A stretch of 64,000 nt of DNA from Shouchella clausii (GTDB lineage Bacteria; Bacillota; Bacilli; Bacillales; Bacillaceae_D): the NCBI RefSeq assembly GCF_001598215.1, contig NZ_BCXJ01000003.1, positions 1-64,000 of the forward strand, written 5' to 3'. A program made the position numbers and the translations under genes. The notes beneath the pieces were generated by a model, which saw only the letters and a list, made by a program, of their open reading frames with translations, was not told where the DNA came from and made no database searches. The first letter of the stretch is position 1. The number at the start of each line of letters is the position of its first letter. Positions 51,575 to 60,650 of the stretch are shown here, piece by piece.

Positions 51575-51774
51575 CGCATTTCACACCCCTCTTGCTCCTT
51601 TTTACCTAGTATAACCGATTCTATATTTGATGTAGCTGATTCAAGCAGATTTCATTAATATCACACAACCAATTTGACAAAAGCCCATAGTTTGCTTTCT
51701 GTTGGTCGTTGACAGTCACCATGCTATACTGTTTGTTAAACAAAAGCAATCACAATGATTTAATAGGAGTACAT

Positions 51775-52845
51775 ATGGAATTTACCGTTCAATATTTATC
51801 TTTTTATGCCGTTCAAGTCGACCATGAGACGGATACAAAACAATATAGCCATTACCAAACATTAGACACCAATGCTTTTGAAAAAAGCCCCCTTTCCGCC
51901 TTTTTAGAAGGGGAGCTAAAAAAAATCGTCAAACGAAAAGCACAGCACCATCCAAATTCAGACGCAGCGCCGACTAAAATCGGCCGCTTTGTAGCAGAGC
52001 CTGGCCATCCTTTAAGCTCTAATCCAAATTATAACCTCTTTCAACGTGCCTTAACGGCCGACTCAGTTGCTGCTTTCCATAAAGAAAGCGAAGCATTTGT
52101 CAAAACCTACCTACAGACAAGCGCCGTGCGCGGAGGCGTCTTTTTAGTTTGCAAAGCTGTGCCCAAAAAGTATTACAGTGACTTATTTTTATTCGTGCTC
52201 AAATGCGATTTTCAAGAGAACGTCGCCACGCTTGCCGATTCAAAAACACTGATTAAAAAAGTCGAACGGGCGATTACAACGAAAAATATGAAATCCATTC
52301 AATACCCACATATGATTGAGGAAGGCATGGTGGAACAAGCGGAAGTCAAAATCCACCAGTCTTCCCACGCCCGATATTTCGAAGATTTCCTTCCTTACGT
52401 CGAATATGGAGATTCAATGCCGCAAATTTTGCGGACACAGGTACAAACGATTATGGAAGAACACGCAGAGGAAGCATTTGCCCACTCTGTAGAAGAACGC
52501 AACGCTTTCTCCGAAAAAATCGAACTTTGGGCTTCGAGCGAAACGAGAGAGCTGCAAGAACAGTTTTCTACCCATGAAGTGATGGAAGCCTCTGCGCAAA
52601 TCGCCGAACATGCTCCTGATGCTTCGACACGAATGAAGCTCGGCGATACAGACATTAAAGTGCCCATTGCTGAATTTGGTGAAACCGTCCATTTAGCAAA
52701 ACTTGGCGACCGTTATGTGCTACTTGTGGAAGCAGATCAAGTCCAGTTTGATAAACATGTATCGCCAATTGAGTTTTTAAAGCCAGAAGATGTACAAACC
52801 GTGTTTAAGCGCATGAAAGCCAAGTCCTTGTCTATCCACCAATAA
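51775..52845 (+). CDS. DUF3900-family protein
   Basis: A 356-aa soluble protein that I place in the DUF3900 family found in Bacillaceae, from the N-terminus FTVQYLSFYAVQVDHETD and the block HMIEEGMVEQAEVKIHQSSHARYFEDFLPYVEY. Layout and length also recall nucleoid-associated NdpA/YejK-type proteins, so a nucleoid role is possible but unproven. ATG 51775 follows TAGGAG; a promoter TTGGTC-17-TATACT ends near 51730 and excludes the longer frame from 51709. The CdaR regulator gene follows 12 nt downstream, so both may form a unit with it. Confidence 0.7.
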   Translation: MEFTVQYLSFYAVQVDHETDTKQYSHYQTLDTNAFEKSPLSAFLEGELKKIVKRKAQHHPNSDAAPTKIGRFVAEPGHPLSSNPNYNLFQRALTADSVAAFHKESEAFVKTYLQTSAVRGGVFLVCKAVPKKYYSDLFLFVLKCDFQENVATLADSKTLIKKVERAITTKNMKSIQYPHMIEEGMVEQAEVKIHQSSHARYFEDFLPYVEYGDSMPQILRTQVQTIMEEHAEEAFAHSVEERNAFSEKIELWASSETRELQEQFSTHEVMEASAQIAEHAPDASTRMKLGDTDIKVPIAEFGETVHLAKLGDRYVLLVEADQVQFDKHVSPIEFLKPEDVQTVFKRMKAKSLSIHQ

Positions 52846-52857
52846 GGGGGGTTCTAG

Positions 52858-53943
52858 ATGTTGACACATGAACTGGCCAACGAAATTGTCACACGGACAA
52901 TGCAGATCGTTCCTTATAATGTAAACATCATGAATGCAGAAGGGGCAGTAATTGCAAGCGGAGAAAAAAAGCGGCTTTTTGACATTCATTCAATTGCGGT
53001 CGACGTTTTGCGAACAGGGAAAACGATCTCTATCAACCCAAATGGCGACTGTCCTCCAGGGACAAAACCTGGGATCAATTTGCCGATCCGTTTTCAAGGA
53101 AAATCAGTCGGCGTCATCGGCATAACGGGGAATCCCTTGGAGGTGGCGCCGTATGCTGAGCTTGTGCAAATGGCGGCCGAATTGTTAGTCAACCAAGCTT
53201 ATTTAAGTGAGCAGCTTCGGCAAAACGAACGAATTGCCTATCAGTTACTACGTGCCTTAGTTGTTGGCGAAGTCGAAGACGAGCGTGCTTTTACAGAAAG
53301 GCTACAGGCAACTGGTCTTGACTCCCTTTTTCTGCCGTTGCGTGTTTGGGCGTTGTCAAAGGCGTTCGACCAAACCTTCCCGAAGGAACTTGGCCATTTT
53401 TTTCAATACGAAGAGCGAGGAGAACAGTTCTTTTTTGAAACACGACCTGAAGAAAAACGGTTCGAATCGTTTTTACAAAAAAACAACTGTCTGCTAATCG
53501 CCACTGCTGGGCCAGTCGCCGATTCCTTTGGCACAGTTGCTTCCTCATGCAACTTAGCTAGGGCAGCACTGTCTCTTTATGAAGAAGCCAGCTTCTCTGG
53601 AAAGCTGCTCTACTTTGAGGAAACAATGCTCGAAGGCCTTACATTTGAGTGGCAAAAATCAGGAACGATTCAACCTTTTTTGACGCTGCTCTCTCCACTG
53701 CTCGCATCCAATCAATCTGCTGAACTGATGGAGACAATCAAACAGTACTTTATCCACAATGGTGATATTAAGAAAATCGCCAATCACCAATTTGTACACA
53801 GCAATACAGTCCACCACCGTTTAAATAAAATCAAGGCGCTGACTGGAAAAAACCCAAAAGTAATTCGTGATTTAACTGATTTGTATATCGCCTGTGTGCT
53901 GTACCAATTAAATTGTCTACAAGAACAAGGAAAACTCTTGTAG
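52858..53943 (+). CDS. CdaR family sugar-diacid/glycerate regulator
   Basis: A 361-aa regulator with an N-terminal diacid-recognition domain (TRTMQIVPYNVNIMNAEGAVIASGE; NPNGDCPPGTKPGINLPIRF) and a C-terminal PucR-type HTH (GDIKKIANHQFVHSNTVHHRLNKI). CdaR in E. coli activates genes for glucarate, galactarate and glycerate use; the glycerate kinase gene 250 nt downstream on the same strand is its likely target. The ATG at 52858 is preceded by AAGGGGGG. It starts 12 nt after the DUF3900 gene. Confidence 0.9.
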   Translation: MLTHELANEIVTRTMQIVPYNVNIMNAEGAVIASGEKKRLFDIHSIAVDVLRTGKTISINPNGDCPPGTKPGINLPIRFQGKSVGVIGITGNPLEVAPYAELVQMAAELLVNQAYLSEQLRQNERIAYQLLRALVVGEVEDERAFTERLQATGLDSLFLPLRVWALSKAFDQTFPKELGHFFQYEERGEQFFFETRPEEKRFESFLQKNNCLLIATAGPVADSFGTVASSCNLARAALSLYEEASFSGKLLYFEETMLEGLTFEWQKSGTIQPFLTLLSPLLASNQSAELMETIKQYFIHNGDIKKIANHQFVHSNTVHHRLNKIKALTGKNPKVIRDLTDLYIACVLYQLNCLQEQGKLL

Positions 53944-54194
53944 ACGCGTTTCCTTTGTGCTTCGCCACAGTGATTACAGGTCATCATTGCTTTATAATAG
54001 AGATTGTAACCGATTTCAAAAAATTGAATTGAACGCAACAGCGCCTAGCGTAACTGTGAAGCGGAACGTTGCTGACAGTGTAATGCCCCTTCACATGGTC
54101 TACTTGGCGCAATTGCATCTCAAAACGGCTGCACTCGCTAAAGCCCAACAGCGAGGGGCGTTTTCCACGATTCCATTCACGAAAGGAGATAACG

Positions 54195-55349
54195 ATGCAG
54201 AAAATTTCAATTGCCCCTGATTCGTTTAAAGAAAGTTTGACTGCGCTCCAAGCGGCACAAGCGATTAAAGCAGGATTTAAACGGGTTTTCCCCAATGCCA
54301 TTTACGAATGCATCCCTATGGCCGACGGAGGAGAGGGGACGGTTCAATCACTTGCCGATGCACTTGGTGCTACGATTCGTACTGCCACTGTAACAGGACC
54401 GCTCGGTAACCAAGTCGACGCAGCCTATGCTTTAGCCAAAAACGAACAAGTAGCAGTCATTGAAATGGCGGCAGCGTCTGGCTTGCATCTCGTGCCAAAA
54501 GATAAACGCGATCCTCGGCAAACGACAACATTTGGAACAGGCGAGTTAATAAAAGACGCACTGGAACAGGGCGCTAAACGGATTATTCTCGGTCTAGGTG
54601 GCAGCGCCACTAATGATGGCGGTGCAGGTTGTGCACAGGCACTTGGCATCCGCCTCGAAGACGCTGAAGGGAAAGAGCTTCAACGAGGCTGTAGCTCCCT
54701 TAGCAAGCTTGCTCGCATTCGTACAGAAACAAAGCACCCCCTGCTTGCAGGTGCTTCGCTTGAAATTGCCTGTGATGTCGACAATCCGTTGCTTGGGCCA
54801 AAAGGAGCTTCAGCCGTTTATGGCCCACAAAAAGGCGCTACTCAAGAAATGATCGCAGAAATGGAAAGAGCGCTCTCCCATTATGCCGCTGTCATTGAAC
54901 AACAGCTCGGCAAACAAGTTCAGGACATTGCTGGCGCTGGAGCAGCAGGCGGTTTAGGAGCAGGATTGCTCGCCTTCTTTCAACCAAGAATCGAGTCTGG
55001 CGTTACCCTCGTTTTAGAAGCAACCGGTTTCCACAAGCGTATTGCTGGCTCAGAGCTCGTTATTACAGGAGAAGGGCGGCTCGATTCGCAAACCCCTTAC
55101 GGCAAAACACCAATTGGCGTTGCGAAAGCAGCCAAAGCACAACAAATCCCCGTCATCGCTGTAGCTGGGCAACTAGGCGATGGTTATGAAGCGATCTTCG
55201 ACCACGGAATTGACGCGGCCTTTTCTCTTGCCCCAGGCGCGATCCCATTGGCCGACGCAATTGCCAATGGTGCCGCCTACCTAGAAGCCGTTGCAGAGCA
55301 AATTGCTCGAACATACGCACTGCCCTTGGAAAACAACCGGAACGACTAA
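54195..55349 (+). CDS. Glycerate kinase (GarK/GlxK family)
   Basis: A 384-aa glycerate 2-kinase: KISIAPDSFKESLTALQAA start, PMADGGEGTVQSLADALG, GLGGSATNDGGAGCAQALG (phosphate/glycerate-binding glycine loop) and GEGRLDSQTPYGKTP are family signatures. It phosphorylates D-glycerate to 2-phosphoglycerate, feeding glycolysis. GAAAGGAGATAACG precedes the ATG. The 250-bp region upstream probably holds the promoter and an operator for the adjacent CdaR-type regulator; a TATAAT box lies at about 53991, with only a weak -35. Confidence 0.92.
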   Translation: MQKISIAPDSFKESLTALQAAQAIKAGFKRVFPNAIYECIPMADGGEGTVQSLADALGATIRTATVTGPLGNQVDAAYALAKNEQVAVIEMAAASGLHLVPKDKRDPRQTTTFGTGELIKDALEQGAKRIILGLGGSATNDGGAGCAQALGIRLEDAEGKELQRGCSSLSKLARIRTETKHPLLAGASLEIACDVDNPLLGPKGASAVYGPQKGATQEMIAEMERALSHYAAVIEQQLGKQVQDIAGAGAAGGLGAGLLAFFQPRIESGVTLVLEATGFHKRIAGSELVITGEGRLDSQTPYGKTPIGVAKAAKAQQIPVIAVAGQLGDGYEAIFDHGIDAAFSLAPGAIPLADAIANGAAYLEAVAEQIARTYALPLENNRND

Positions 55350-55411
55350 TTTACATTGCATTCTCCCCTTCCTGTTTGCATACGTTGTAAGGAAAGGGGT
55401 TGTCTGTTTCT

Positions 55412-55678
55412 ATGGCCATTTTGAGGCACTCATTTAACGCTGTAGCCGGCATCTTAGTTTTTCTCGCGTCCCTTTATTTAAGCTCCCATACAGAAAACGC
55501 GGAAGGCACCAGGCAATTCGCTCCTGCCTACTTGTTGTTATTTGTTGTATGGGTGTGCGGCTTCTCCCTCCAATTTCGCCAATCTACACGTCTTGCTGGC
55601 ATTGCAATTACGCTCGTACCACTGTTTTTTTTGTTGTTTTCCTTTTTCTTTCATATTGAACAAGGCGGGCTTTTTTGA
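55412..55678 (+). CDS. Small hydrophobic membrane protein of unknown function
   Basis: An 88-aa protein with three hydrophobic segments (about residues 8-25, 38-55, 62-83), hence an integral membrane protein with short loops. I do not recognise it. The ribosome-binding site GGAAAGGGG is 12 nt before the ATG at 55412, slightly far, and abuts an in-frame TTG at 55400. It lies 60 nt after the glycerate kinase gene and before a terminator, so it may be in that operon. Confidence 0.6.
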   Translation: MAILRHSFNAVAGILVFLASLYLSSHTENAEGTRQFAPAYLLLFVVWVCGFSLQFRQSTRLAGIAITLVPLFFLLFSFFFHIEQGGLF

Positions 55679-55703
55679 CGATAGGAAGCAGGAAACAAAA
55701 TAG

Positions 55704-55740
55704 AAAAAAAGGGTTCTGACTGTTCAATCAAAACCCTTTT
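55704..55740. terminator. Intrinsic terminator
   Basis: AAAAAAAGGGTT and AACCCTTTT flank an 18-nt loop, with A- and T-runs usable in both directions. Confidence 0.75.
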
Positions 55741-55836
55741 CCCATTTTTTCAATGTGCATTCTTTTTCAGTCTGCAAAAAAAGGGAGCCGTTGCCATTTT
55801 GTCCTCCGCACCGAGCCCCCGACTAACGCTTGCACG

Positions 55837-56289
55837 TTAGATTTTTTTATACTTTCCTTCATAATAGACAAGCGGCTCTCGGTCTGTAACGAGCACATCC
55901 CTCACTTTGCCGAAAAACAACGTATGGTCACCTTGCACGACCGTATCGTGGACATCACAGGCAATGGTCGCAATGGCCCCTTTTATCGCGGGAATGCCCG
56001 CAAACTCGCTAAAGTCGACATGGGCCAACTCTTTCTGCCCTGCAAAATGCATGGACAAGTCTTCATGGCCTGTGGCCAATATATTGACCGAATAATTTCC
56101 GGATTGTTCGATAATCGGTTTCATTCTTGCTTTATTAGCAATTGAAACGACAATCAACTTCGGCTCTAGGGAAACAGACATAAATGCATTTGCTGTCATG
56201 CCATGGTTGTCATTTTCCCACTTCGTCAATACAACAGTGACGCCTGTAGCGAATTTTCCCATCGCCGCTTTAAACAAACGATCATCCAT
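55837..56289 (-). CDS. Flavin reductase-like FMN-binding protein
   Basis: A 150-aa protein of the flavin-reductase-like (DIM6/NTAB) split-barrel family: FKAAMGKFATGVTVVLTKW, the FMN-phosphate-binding segment MTANAFMSVSLEPKLIVVSIAN and the end GDHTLFFGKVRDVLV. It is likely the NAD(P)H:FMN reductase partner of a monooxygenase or a stand-alone reductase; no monooxygenase gene is adjacent. ATG 56289 follows TAGAGGAGG; the frame upstream to 56343 lacks a signal. Confidence 0.87.
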   Translation of the reverse strand: MDDRLFKAAMGKFATGVTVVLTKWENDNHGMTANAFMSVSLEPKLIVVSIANKARMKPIIEQSGNYSVNILATGHEDLSMHFAGQKELAHVDFSEFAGIPAIKGAIATIACDVHDTVVQGDHTLFFGKVRDVLVTDREPLVYYEGKYKKI

Positions 56290-56677
56290 CGATATAACCT
56301 CCTCTAGCGCCAATTGCTGTATACGCCTTTCTTTCCAATCCATAATAGCCAGAAAGATTTAAACTTTGCAAGGATAAGGTCTTCTGCATTAGTAAACGAA
56401 TTGTCAGTGAAACCCGCTCTTCTCCTATCATGCAGCGCATGTTGCCTGCCTACACTTACGTGTATGCAACATACAGGCTATTTACAACTCGTTTACGGCG
56501 TGAACGCTCGTGTTTAATCATTTACAGAAACATCGATGTTGTTCCCACAAAATTGGCAAAAACGCCCTCTCTGCTACCTACTTTTGCAAAAATGCGTTAC
56601 ACTATTGAAGAATGCATCGATGTTGTGAACGTGCCCAACCATAAGCACATATGTTAAGAAAGAAAGTAGGCGATACG
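56290..56677. other. Intergenic region with one long hairpin
   Basis: No gene is visible. ATGTTGC (56439-56445) and GCAACAT (56466-56472) pair around an inner ACAC/GTGT pair, making an interrupted stem-loop of about 34 bp. Its function is unknown. The map promoter must lie here but I could not place it. Confidence 0.4.
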
Positions 56678-57442
56678 ATGATAACACTTAAATCGAAGCG
56701 TGAAATTGCGCTAATGCATGAAGCGGGGAAATTGTTGGCCGACTGCCATCTAGAAATTGCGAAACGGATCAAACCTGGAGTGACAACAGAAGAAATTGAC
56801 CACTTCGTTGAATCCTACTTAAAAAAACATGGCGCAACCCCGGAACAAAAAGGCTATAACGGTTATAAATATGCCACGTGCGCGTCGATCAATGATGAAA
56901 TTTGCCATGGGTTTCCACGAAAACAACCTTTAAACGAAGGGGATATAGTCACGATTGACTCGGTTTTTAACCTTAATGGCGCCCTTGCCGATTCAGCCTG
57001 GACTTACGCGGTAGGGACCGTATCCAAACAAGCTTCAGATTTGATGAAAATTACCCATGAAGCCCTTTACAAAGGGATTGAACAAGCACACGTAGGCAAC
57101 CGCCTAGGCGACATCGGTTACGCGATCCAATCTCATGTTGAGCAAGCAGGTTATTCCGTTGTCCGCGACTTCACTGGTCATGGAATTGGACCGACGTTGC
57201 ACGAGCCTCCACAAGTGCTCCATTTCGGTGCTCAAGGCAAAGGACTACGCTTACGAGAAGGAATGGTCATTACAATCGAACCGATGGTAAACATCGGCAA
57301 GTACAACAGCACTCTTGATGCTAACGGTTGGACGGCGCGGACAGTTGACGGTACGTTGTCTGCACAATACGAGCATACGGTCGCGATCACAAAAGATGGC
57401 CCACTGCTCTTGACTGACCAACAAGAAGAACGCCCGTTTTAG
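56678..57442 (+). CDS. map: Methionine aminopeptidase, type I
   Basis: A 254-aa type I MetAP. Metal ligands are visible: Asp in TIDSVFNLNG, Asp in LADSAW, His in GHGIGPTLHEPP, Glu in TIEPM and Glu in YEHTVAIT. It removes N-terminal methionine from nascent proteins. Bacilli usually carry the essential map in the ribosomal-protein operon, and no such genes are here, so this is probably a second copy (MapB/YflG-like). The ATG at 56678 is used with a modest AAGTAGG; an in-frame ATG at 56651 would add nine residues. Confidence 0.93.
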   Translation: MITLKSKREIALMHEAGKLLADCHLEIAKRIKPGVTTEEIDHFVESYLKKHGATPEQKGYNGYKYATCASINDEICHGFPRKQPLNEGDIVTIDSVFNLNGALADSAWTYAVGTVSKQASDLMKITHEALYKGIEQAHVGNRLGDIGYAIQSHVEQAGYSVVRDFTGHGIGPTLHEPPQVLHFGAQGKGLRLREGMVITIEPMVNIGKYNSTLDANGWTARTVDGTLSAQYEHTVAITKDGPLLLTDQQEERPF

Positions 57443-57474
57443 CCTGAGTGATAAGATTGACTTTGTCGACAACA

Positions 57475-57506
57475 CAAAAAAGGCAGCGAAATTCGCTGCC
57501 TTTTTT
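57475..57506. terminator. Bidirectional intrinsic terminator
   Basis: AAAAAAGGCAGCGAA and TTCGCTGCCTTTTTT form a near-loopless 15-bp stem between convergent genes. The bases before it (GACTTTGTCGACAAC) recur as reverse complement at 5659-5673. Confidence 0.92.
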
Positions 57507-57510
57507 GCAT

Positions 57511-57966
57511 CTATATGTCTTGAGACAAGCGGATCATATCTACACATGGCAAACCATTTTCTTCAATTGGCTCCTCGTAATGGCGCACAAAGAAATCACG
57601 GTCCACATGAGTGATGCGAAACCCACATTTTTGATAAAGCATTAATTGGTTGGCTCCTGAGTTCCCTGTCCCTACTTCAATCGTTTTATAACCCTCTTTT
57701 TTGGCCGTTGCAACCGCATGAGATACAAGCTGTTTCCCGATTTTTTTGCCTTGGTGGGCCTCTTCCACAGCGACGTTGACAAGTTCAACCGTGTCTGGGC
57801 GGGTCGGCACTAACACATATTCGCCAATAATTGTACCTTCTTCATCCTCTGCTACATAGCATGTACCACGACGGCAATAGTCTTGGACAAGTTTTTCAGA
57901 CGGGTCTGCCAAAAGCAAGAGTGACCATGGCAACGGTTCACCCGCCTTTAGCCTCCTAATTTTCAT
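57511..57966 (-). CDS. GNAT family N-acetyltransferase
   Basis: A 151-aa single-domain acetyltransferase. The acetyl-CoA pyrophosphate loop follows VELVNVAVEEAHQGKKIGKQLV, and YQKCGFRITHVDRDFF is the usual C-terminal motif. The substrate is unknown. Its ATG overlaps the aminotransferase stop by 4 nt (ATGA), so the two genes are translationally coupled, and its product may act on a metabolite of that enzyme. Confidence 0.88.
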   Translation of the reverse strand: MKIRRLKAGEPLPWSLLLLADPSEKLVQDYCRRGTCYVAEDEEGTIIGEYVLVPTRPDTVELVNVAVEEAHQGKKIGKQLVSHAVATAKKEGYKTIEVGTGNSGANQLMLYQKCGFRITHVDRDFFVRHYEEPIEENGLPCVDMIRLSQDI

Positions 57967-59243
57967 GCAGCTAACAACTTCTCCACAGAAGCCAGTTCGA
58001 CACAGACAGACACGACTTCCATTGCTTTTTTCAACTCTTCAACAGACGGGAATGTTGGTGCAATCCGAATGTTGCGGTCACGCGGGTCCTTTCCATAAGG
58101 AAATGTTGCTCCAGCACCTGTCAAAATAACACCGGCTTCTCTCGCCAAAGTGACAACGCGCTTTGCACAGCCATCTAGCGTGTCAAGGCTAATAAAATAG
58201 CCTCCTTGCGGTTCGGACCACTCGGCAATGCCTTTTCCGCCTAACTCCTCTGTTAATGTGCGGTTGACTTGATCAAATTTTGGTTTGATCAGTTGGGCAT
58301 GTTGTTTCATCAGCTCGCCAACGCCACCAATTTGCTCAAAAAAGCGAACATGGCGAAGCTGGTTGATTTTATCGTAGCCAATCGTTTGCACTGACAGCTG
58401 CTTTTTAGCGTAAGCAAGGTTGGCTTCTGAGCTAACAAAGGCAGAAATGCCTGCTCCAGGAAATGTCACTTTTGATGTGGAGGCAAACATATAAACGCGA
58501 TCAGGGTAGCCAGCCTGTGCACAAGCAGCAAAAATATCGGCTAGTTCATCTGGTGTATCTGTCAAATGGTGAAACGCGTAGGCATTGTCCCAAAAAATCC
58601 GGAAATCTTCAGCCTTGGTTTTCAATGCAGCTAGACGTTGAACGGTTTCATTTGAATAAGTGACTCCGCTAGGGTTGCTATATTTAGGCACGCACCAAAT
58701 GCCTTTAATCGTTTCATCGTTGGCCACAAGCGCCTCTACTTGGTCCATATCGGGCCCTTCTGCGGTCATATTAACGACAATCATATCGATATTAAATAAT
58801 TCACAAATGGCAAAATGACGGTCATACCCAGGGGAAGGGCATAAAAATTTCACTTTCGGCAGCTTTCCCCACGGCGTCTGCCCCTCACCTGTCCCAAACA
58901 ACACCGCACGGGCGACTGCGTCATGCATGAGGGATAAGCTCGAATTGCCGCCGACAAATACGTTGCTTGCTTGTACGCCGAGCAACTCGCCAAAAAGCGC
59001 TTTTGCTTCGGGAATTCCATCCAGTTGGCCATAATTGCGAATATCGCCGTTGTGGTCAGCTTTTACATCTTCTTCCGATAAAGCATGGAGGAGGCCATGC
59101 GAAAGGTTAAGCTGTTCTGGCCCAGGTTTTCCCCTTGACATATCCAGCTGTATGTTTTCCATTTTGTACATGTTGTATTGCTTTTCCAACTCTTCTTTTC
59201 TTAACTCAAGTTCGGCCGTCGACAAATTTTTCAAATCGCTCAT
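57963..59243 (-). CDS. Class I aminotransferase, aspartate type Ic
   Basis: A 426-aa PLP enzyme. QLDMSRGKPGPEQLNLS near the N-terminus and the lysine loop FASTSKVTFPGAGISAF (Schiff-base Lys) place it in the aspartate aminotransferase Ic family, distinct from AspC. NPSGVTYS binds the cofactor region, and NIRIAPTFPS near the end carries the substrate-carboxylate Arg. Likely activity is aspartate/2-oxoglutarate transamination. ATG 59243 follows GAGGAGAG by 9 nt; the TTG at 59252 abuts it. Confidence 0.9.
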   Translation of the reverse strand: MSDLKNLSTAELELRKEELEKQYNMYKMENIQLDMSRGKPGPEQLNLSHGLLHALSEEDVKADHNGDIRNYGQLDGIPEAKALFGELLGVQASNVFVGGNSSLSLMHDAVARAVLFGTGEGQTPWGKLPKVKFLCPSPGYDRHFAICELFNIDMIVVNMTAEGPDMDQVEALVANDETIKGIWCVPKYSNPSGVTYSNETVQRLAALKTKAEDFRIFWDNAYAFHHLTDTPDELADIFAACAQAGYPDRVYMFASTSKVTFPGAGISAFVSSEANLAYAKKQLSVQTIGYDKINQLRHVRFFEQIGGVGELMKQHAQLIKPKFDQVNRTLTEELGGKGIAEWSEPQGGYFISLDTLDGCAKRVVTLAREAGVILTGAGATFPYGKDPRDRNIRIAPTFPSVEELKKAMEVVSVCVELASVEKLLAA

Positions 59244-59588
59244 GCTGTCCAACTCTCCTCGTTTTAACTTCTGTCTATTTCATTGTAGACCAGCTTTATT
59301 CAAATGTTCAACTGCATGATGACACTTTTATAAAAATCGAAAAATGAAAGTGCGATTGCGCACTTTAATCGGGAGAGGCTGGGCAAAGGTCGGGGGATGT
59401 TAAAAAAACATGTACAGCGTTTCCATTACGATCATTTATGACATGTGAATAAATAGACCTTAGCAAACGCCTACTAGATGCCTTGCTTTTCATACACACC
59501 TATGTTATTTTTAGAGCGCTTTTTCATAGCCTGTTCCCATTATTAAAATAGGCTTGACGTATTCCCTAATAGAGTGGAGTGACATCCG
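59244..59588. other. Divergent intergenic region with an 8-bp palindrome
   Basis: No gene is seen. AAAGTGCG (59347-59354) and CGCACTTT (59359-59366) form a perfect inverted repeat with a 4-nt spacer, a possible operator between the aminotransferase and acetyltransferase genes. Poly-A and poly-T tracts elsewhere show no clear promoter. Confidence 0.4.
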
Positions 59589-60095
59589 ATGATTCGCCAA
59601 GGTACCCTTAACGATTTGCCACAAATCGAGCAAATAGCCATCCGCGCAACCAAGCAAATGAACCTAGAAGGCAGTGATCAATGGTCGAGTGCCTATCCAA
59701 CAAGTGCTCACTTTCAAGAAGACATCGAGCAAGGCACTCTTTACGTTTATCAAGAAAACGCACATATTGTTGGTTCCATTTCCATTGATCAAAACCTTCC
59801 AGCAGAATTTAATGGAGCACAGTTATGCTGGCAAACGCAACACGAGACAGCTGGAACGTTTCATCGTTTAGTTGTCGACCCAGCCGCACAAAAAAGTGGT
59901 GTTGCTGTAAAACTTATTGAATTCGCCGAATCGTATTGCCGCAAGCAAGGCTTGGTTTCTTTGAAAATGGATACTTACCCGAAAAACAATAAAGCGCAAA
60001 AGCTGTTTGCCAAACTCGGGTATAAACCAGTCGGAACATTTTACTATCCTAATAAAAAAGACCCGTTTCTTGCTTATGAAAAAGAATTAGTATGA
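59589..60095 (+). CDS. GNAT family N-acetyltransferase
   Basis: A 168-aa acetyltransferase with the core FHRLVVDPAAQKSGVAVKLIEFAESYCRKQG, containing the V-D-P strand and a Q-x-S-G-V loop that binds acetyl-CoA, and the end motif KLFAKLGYKPVGTFYY. The substrate cannot be told. GAGTGGAGTG precedes the ATG. It is divergent from the aminotransferase gene and followed by the hairpin at 60118-60143. Confidence 0.88.
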   Translation: MIRQGTLNDLPQIEQIAIRATKQMNLEGSDQWSSAYPTSAHFQEDIEQGTLYVYQENAHIVGSISIDQNLPAEFNGAQLCWQTQHETAGTFHRLVVDPAAQKSGVAVKLIEFAESYCRKQGLVSLKMDTYPKNNKAQKLFAKLGYKPVGTFYYPNKKDPFLAYEKELV

Positions 60096-60117
60096 ATCTA
60101 GCAACTATAGAGGAAAC

Positions 60118-60143
60118 AAAAAAAGAAGGGCGTCCCTTCTTTT
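60118..60143. terminator. Bidirectional intrinsic terminator
   Basis: AAAGAAGGG and CCCTTCTTT with a short loop; A-run before and T's after. It is shared by the acetyltransferase (+) and the small helical gene (-). Confidence 0.85.
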
Positions 60144-60489
60144 AATGCTTTTCCAGTTTACTCATATCTAGCTCGTAGTCGCCCTCTTCTGCTTTAGCTG
60201 GTTTAGCGTTAAAGATGCTGTCGCGGTTAATGTTCAACTTTTCTGCTGCACGGTCAGCGTAAGGGTCGATCAACTCCGTATCTTCATTCAACACGAATTC
60301 CAATGCATTGATTTGCGTGCGCAAACGTTGCATCGTCCGGTCTAGGTAAATGTAAACTTGCTGCTCATGTTGGCTCATGTTTTTAAAACTTTGTTCGTCG
60401 ACTTTCATTTCCTTTACCTTATTGATACACTTGCCTAGTTCTTCTCTTAAAATATTACGTTGTTCTTTTACGGTTAGTACGCTTCTCAT
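60142..60489 (-). CDS. Small helical protein of unknown function
   Basis: A 115-aa, highly charged, mostly helical soluble protein with coiled-coil-like stretches (VKEQRNILREELGKCINKVKEMK; YLDRTMQRLRTQINALEFVL). I do not recognise the family. The start ATG at 60489 lies 8 nt after AAAGGA; ATG 60498 abuts that site and the open frame reaches 60543. It precedes the MarR-type gene divergently. Confidence 0.65.
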   Translation of the reverse strand: MRSVLTVKEQRNILREELGKCINKVKEMKVDEQSFKNMSQHEQQVYIYLDRTMQRLRTQINALEFVLNEDTELIDPYADRAAEKLNINRDSIFNAKPAKAEEGDYELDMSKLEKH

Positions 60490-60620
60490 TTCTGTCATCC
60501 TTTCAGAATGCCATTCGTTTTTTTGGGAAAGCCCATAGTGCATTTACTACAGTATAAATGTTTTATTCAAAAATATCAGCTCATTGCAGACATTTCCTTA
60601 TAGATTTACAAAATCCGTAA

Positions 60621-60649
60621 TTGACAGCCACCAAGAGCTGCGTTATTAT
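60621..60649 (+). promoter_or_regulatory. Sigma-A promoter of the MhqR-type gene
   Basis: Perfect TTGACA (60621-60626), 17-nt spacer, TATTAT (60644-60649), directly followed by the inverted repeat at 60651-60666. Confidence 0.7.
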
Positions 60650-60650
60650 A

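Noticed and set aside
55753-56145. 130-codon frame opposite the flavin reductase gene
   Set aside because: Complement of a well-supported FMN-binding gene; no start signal.
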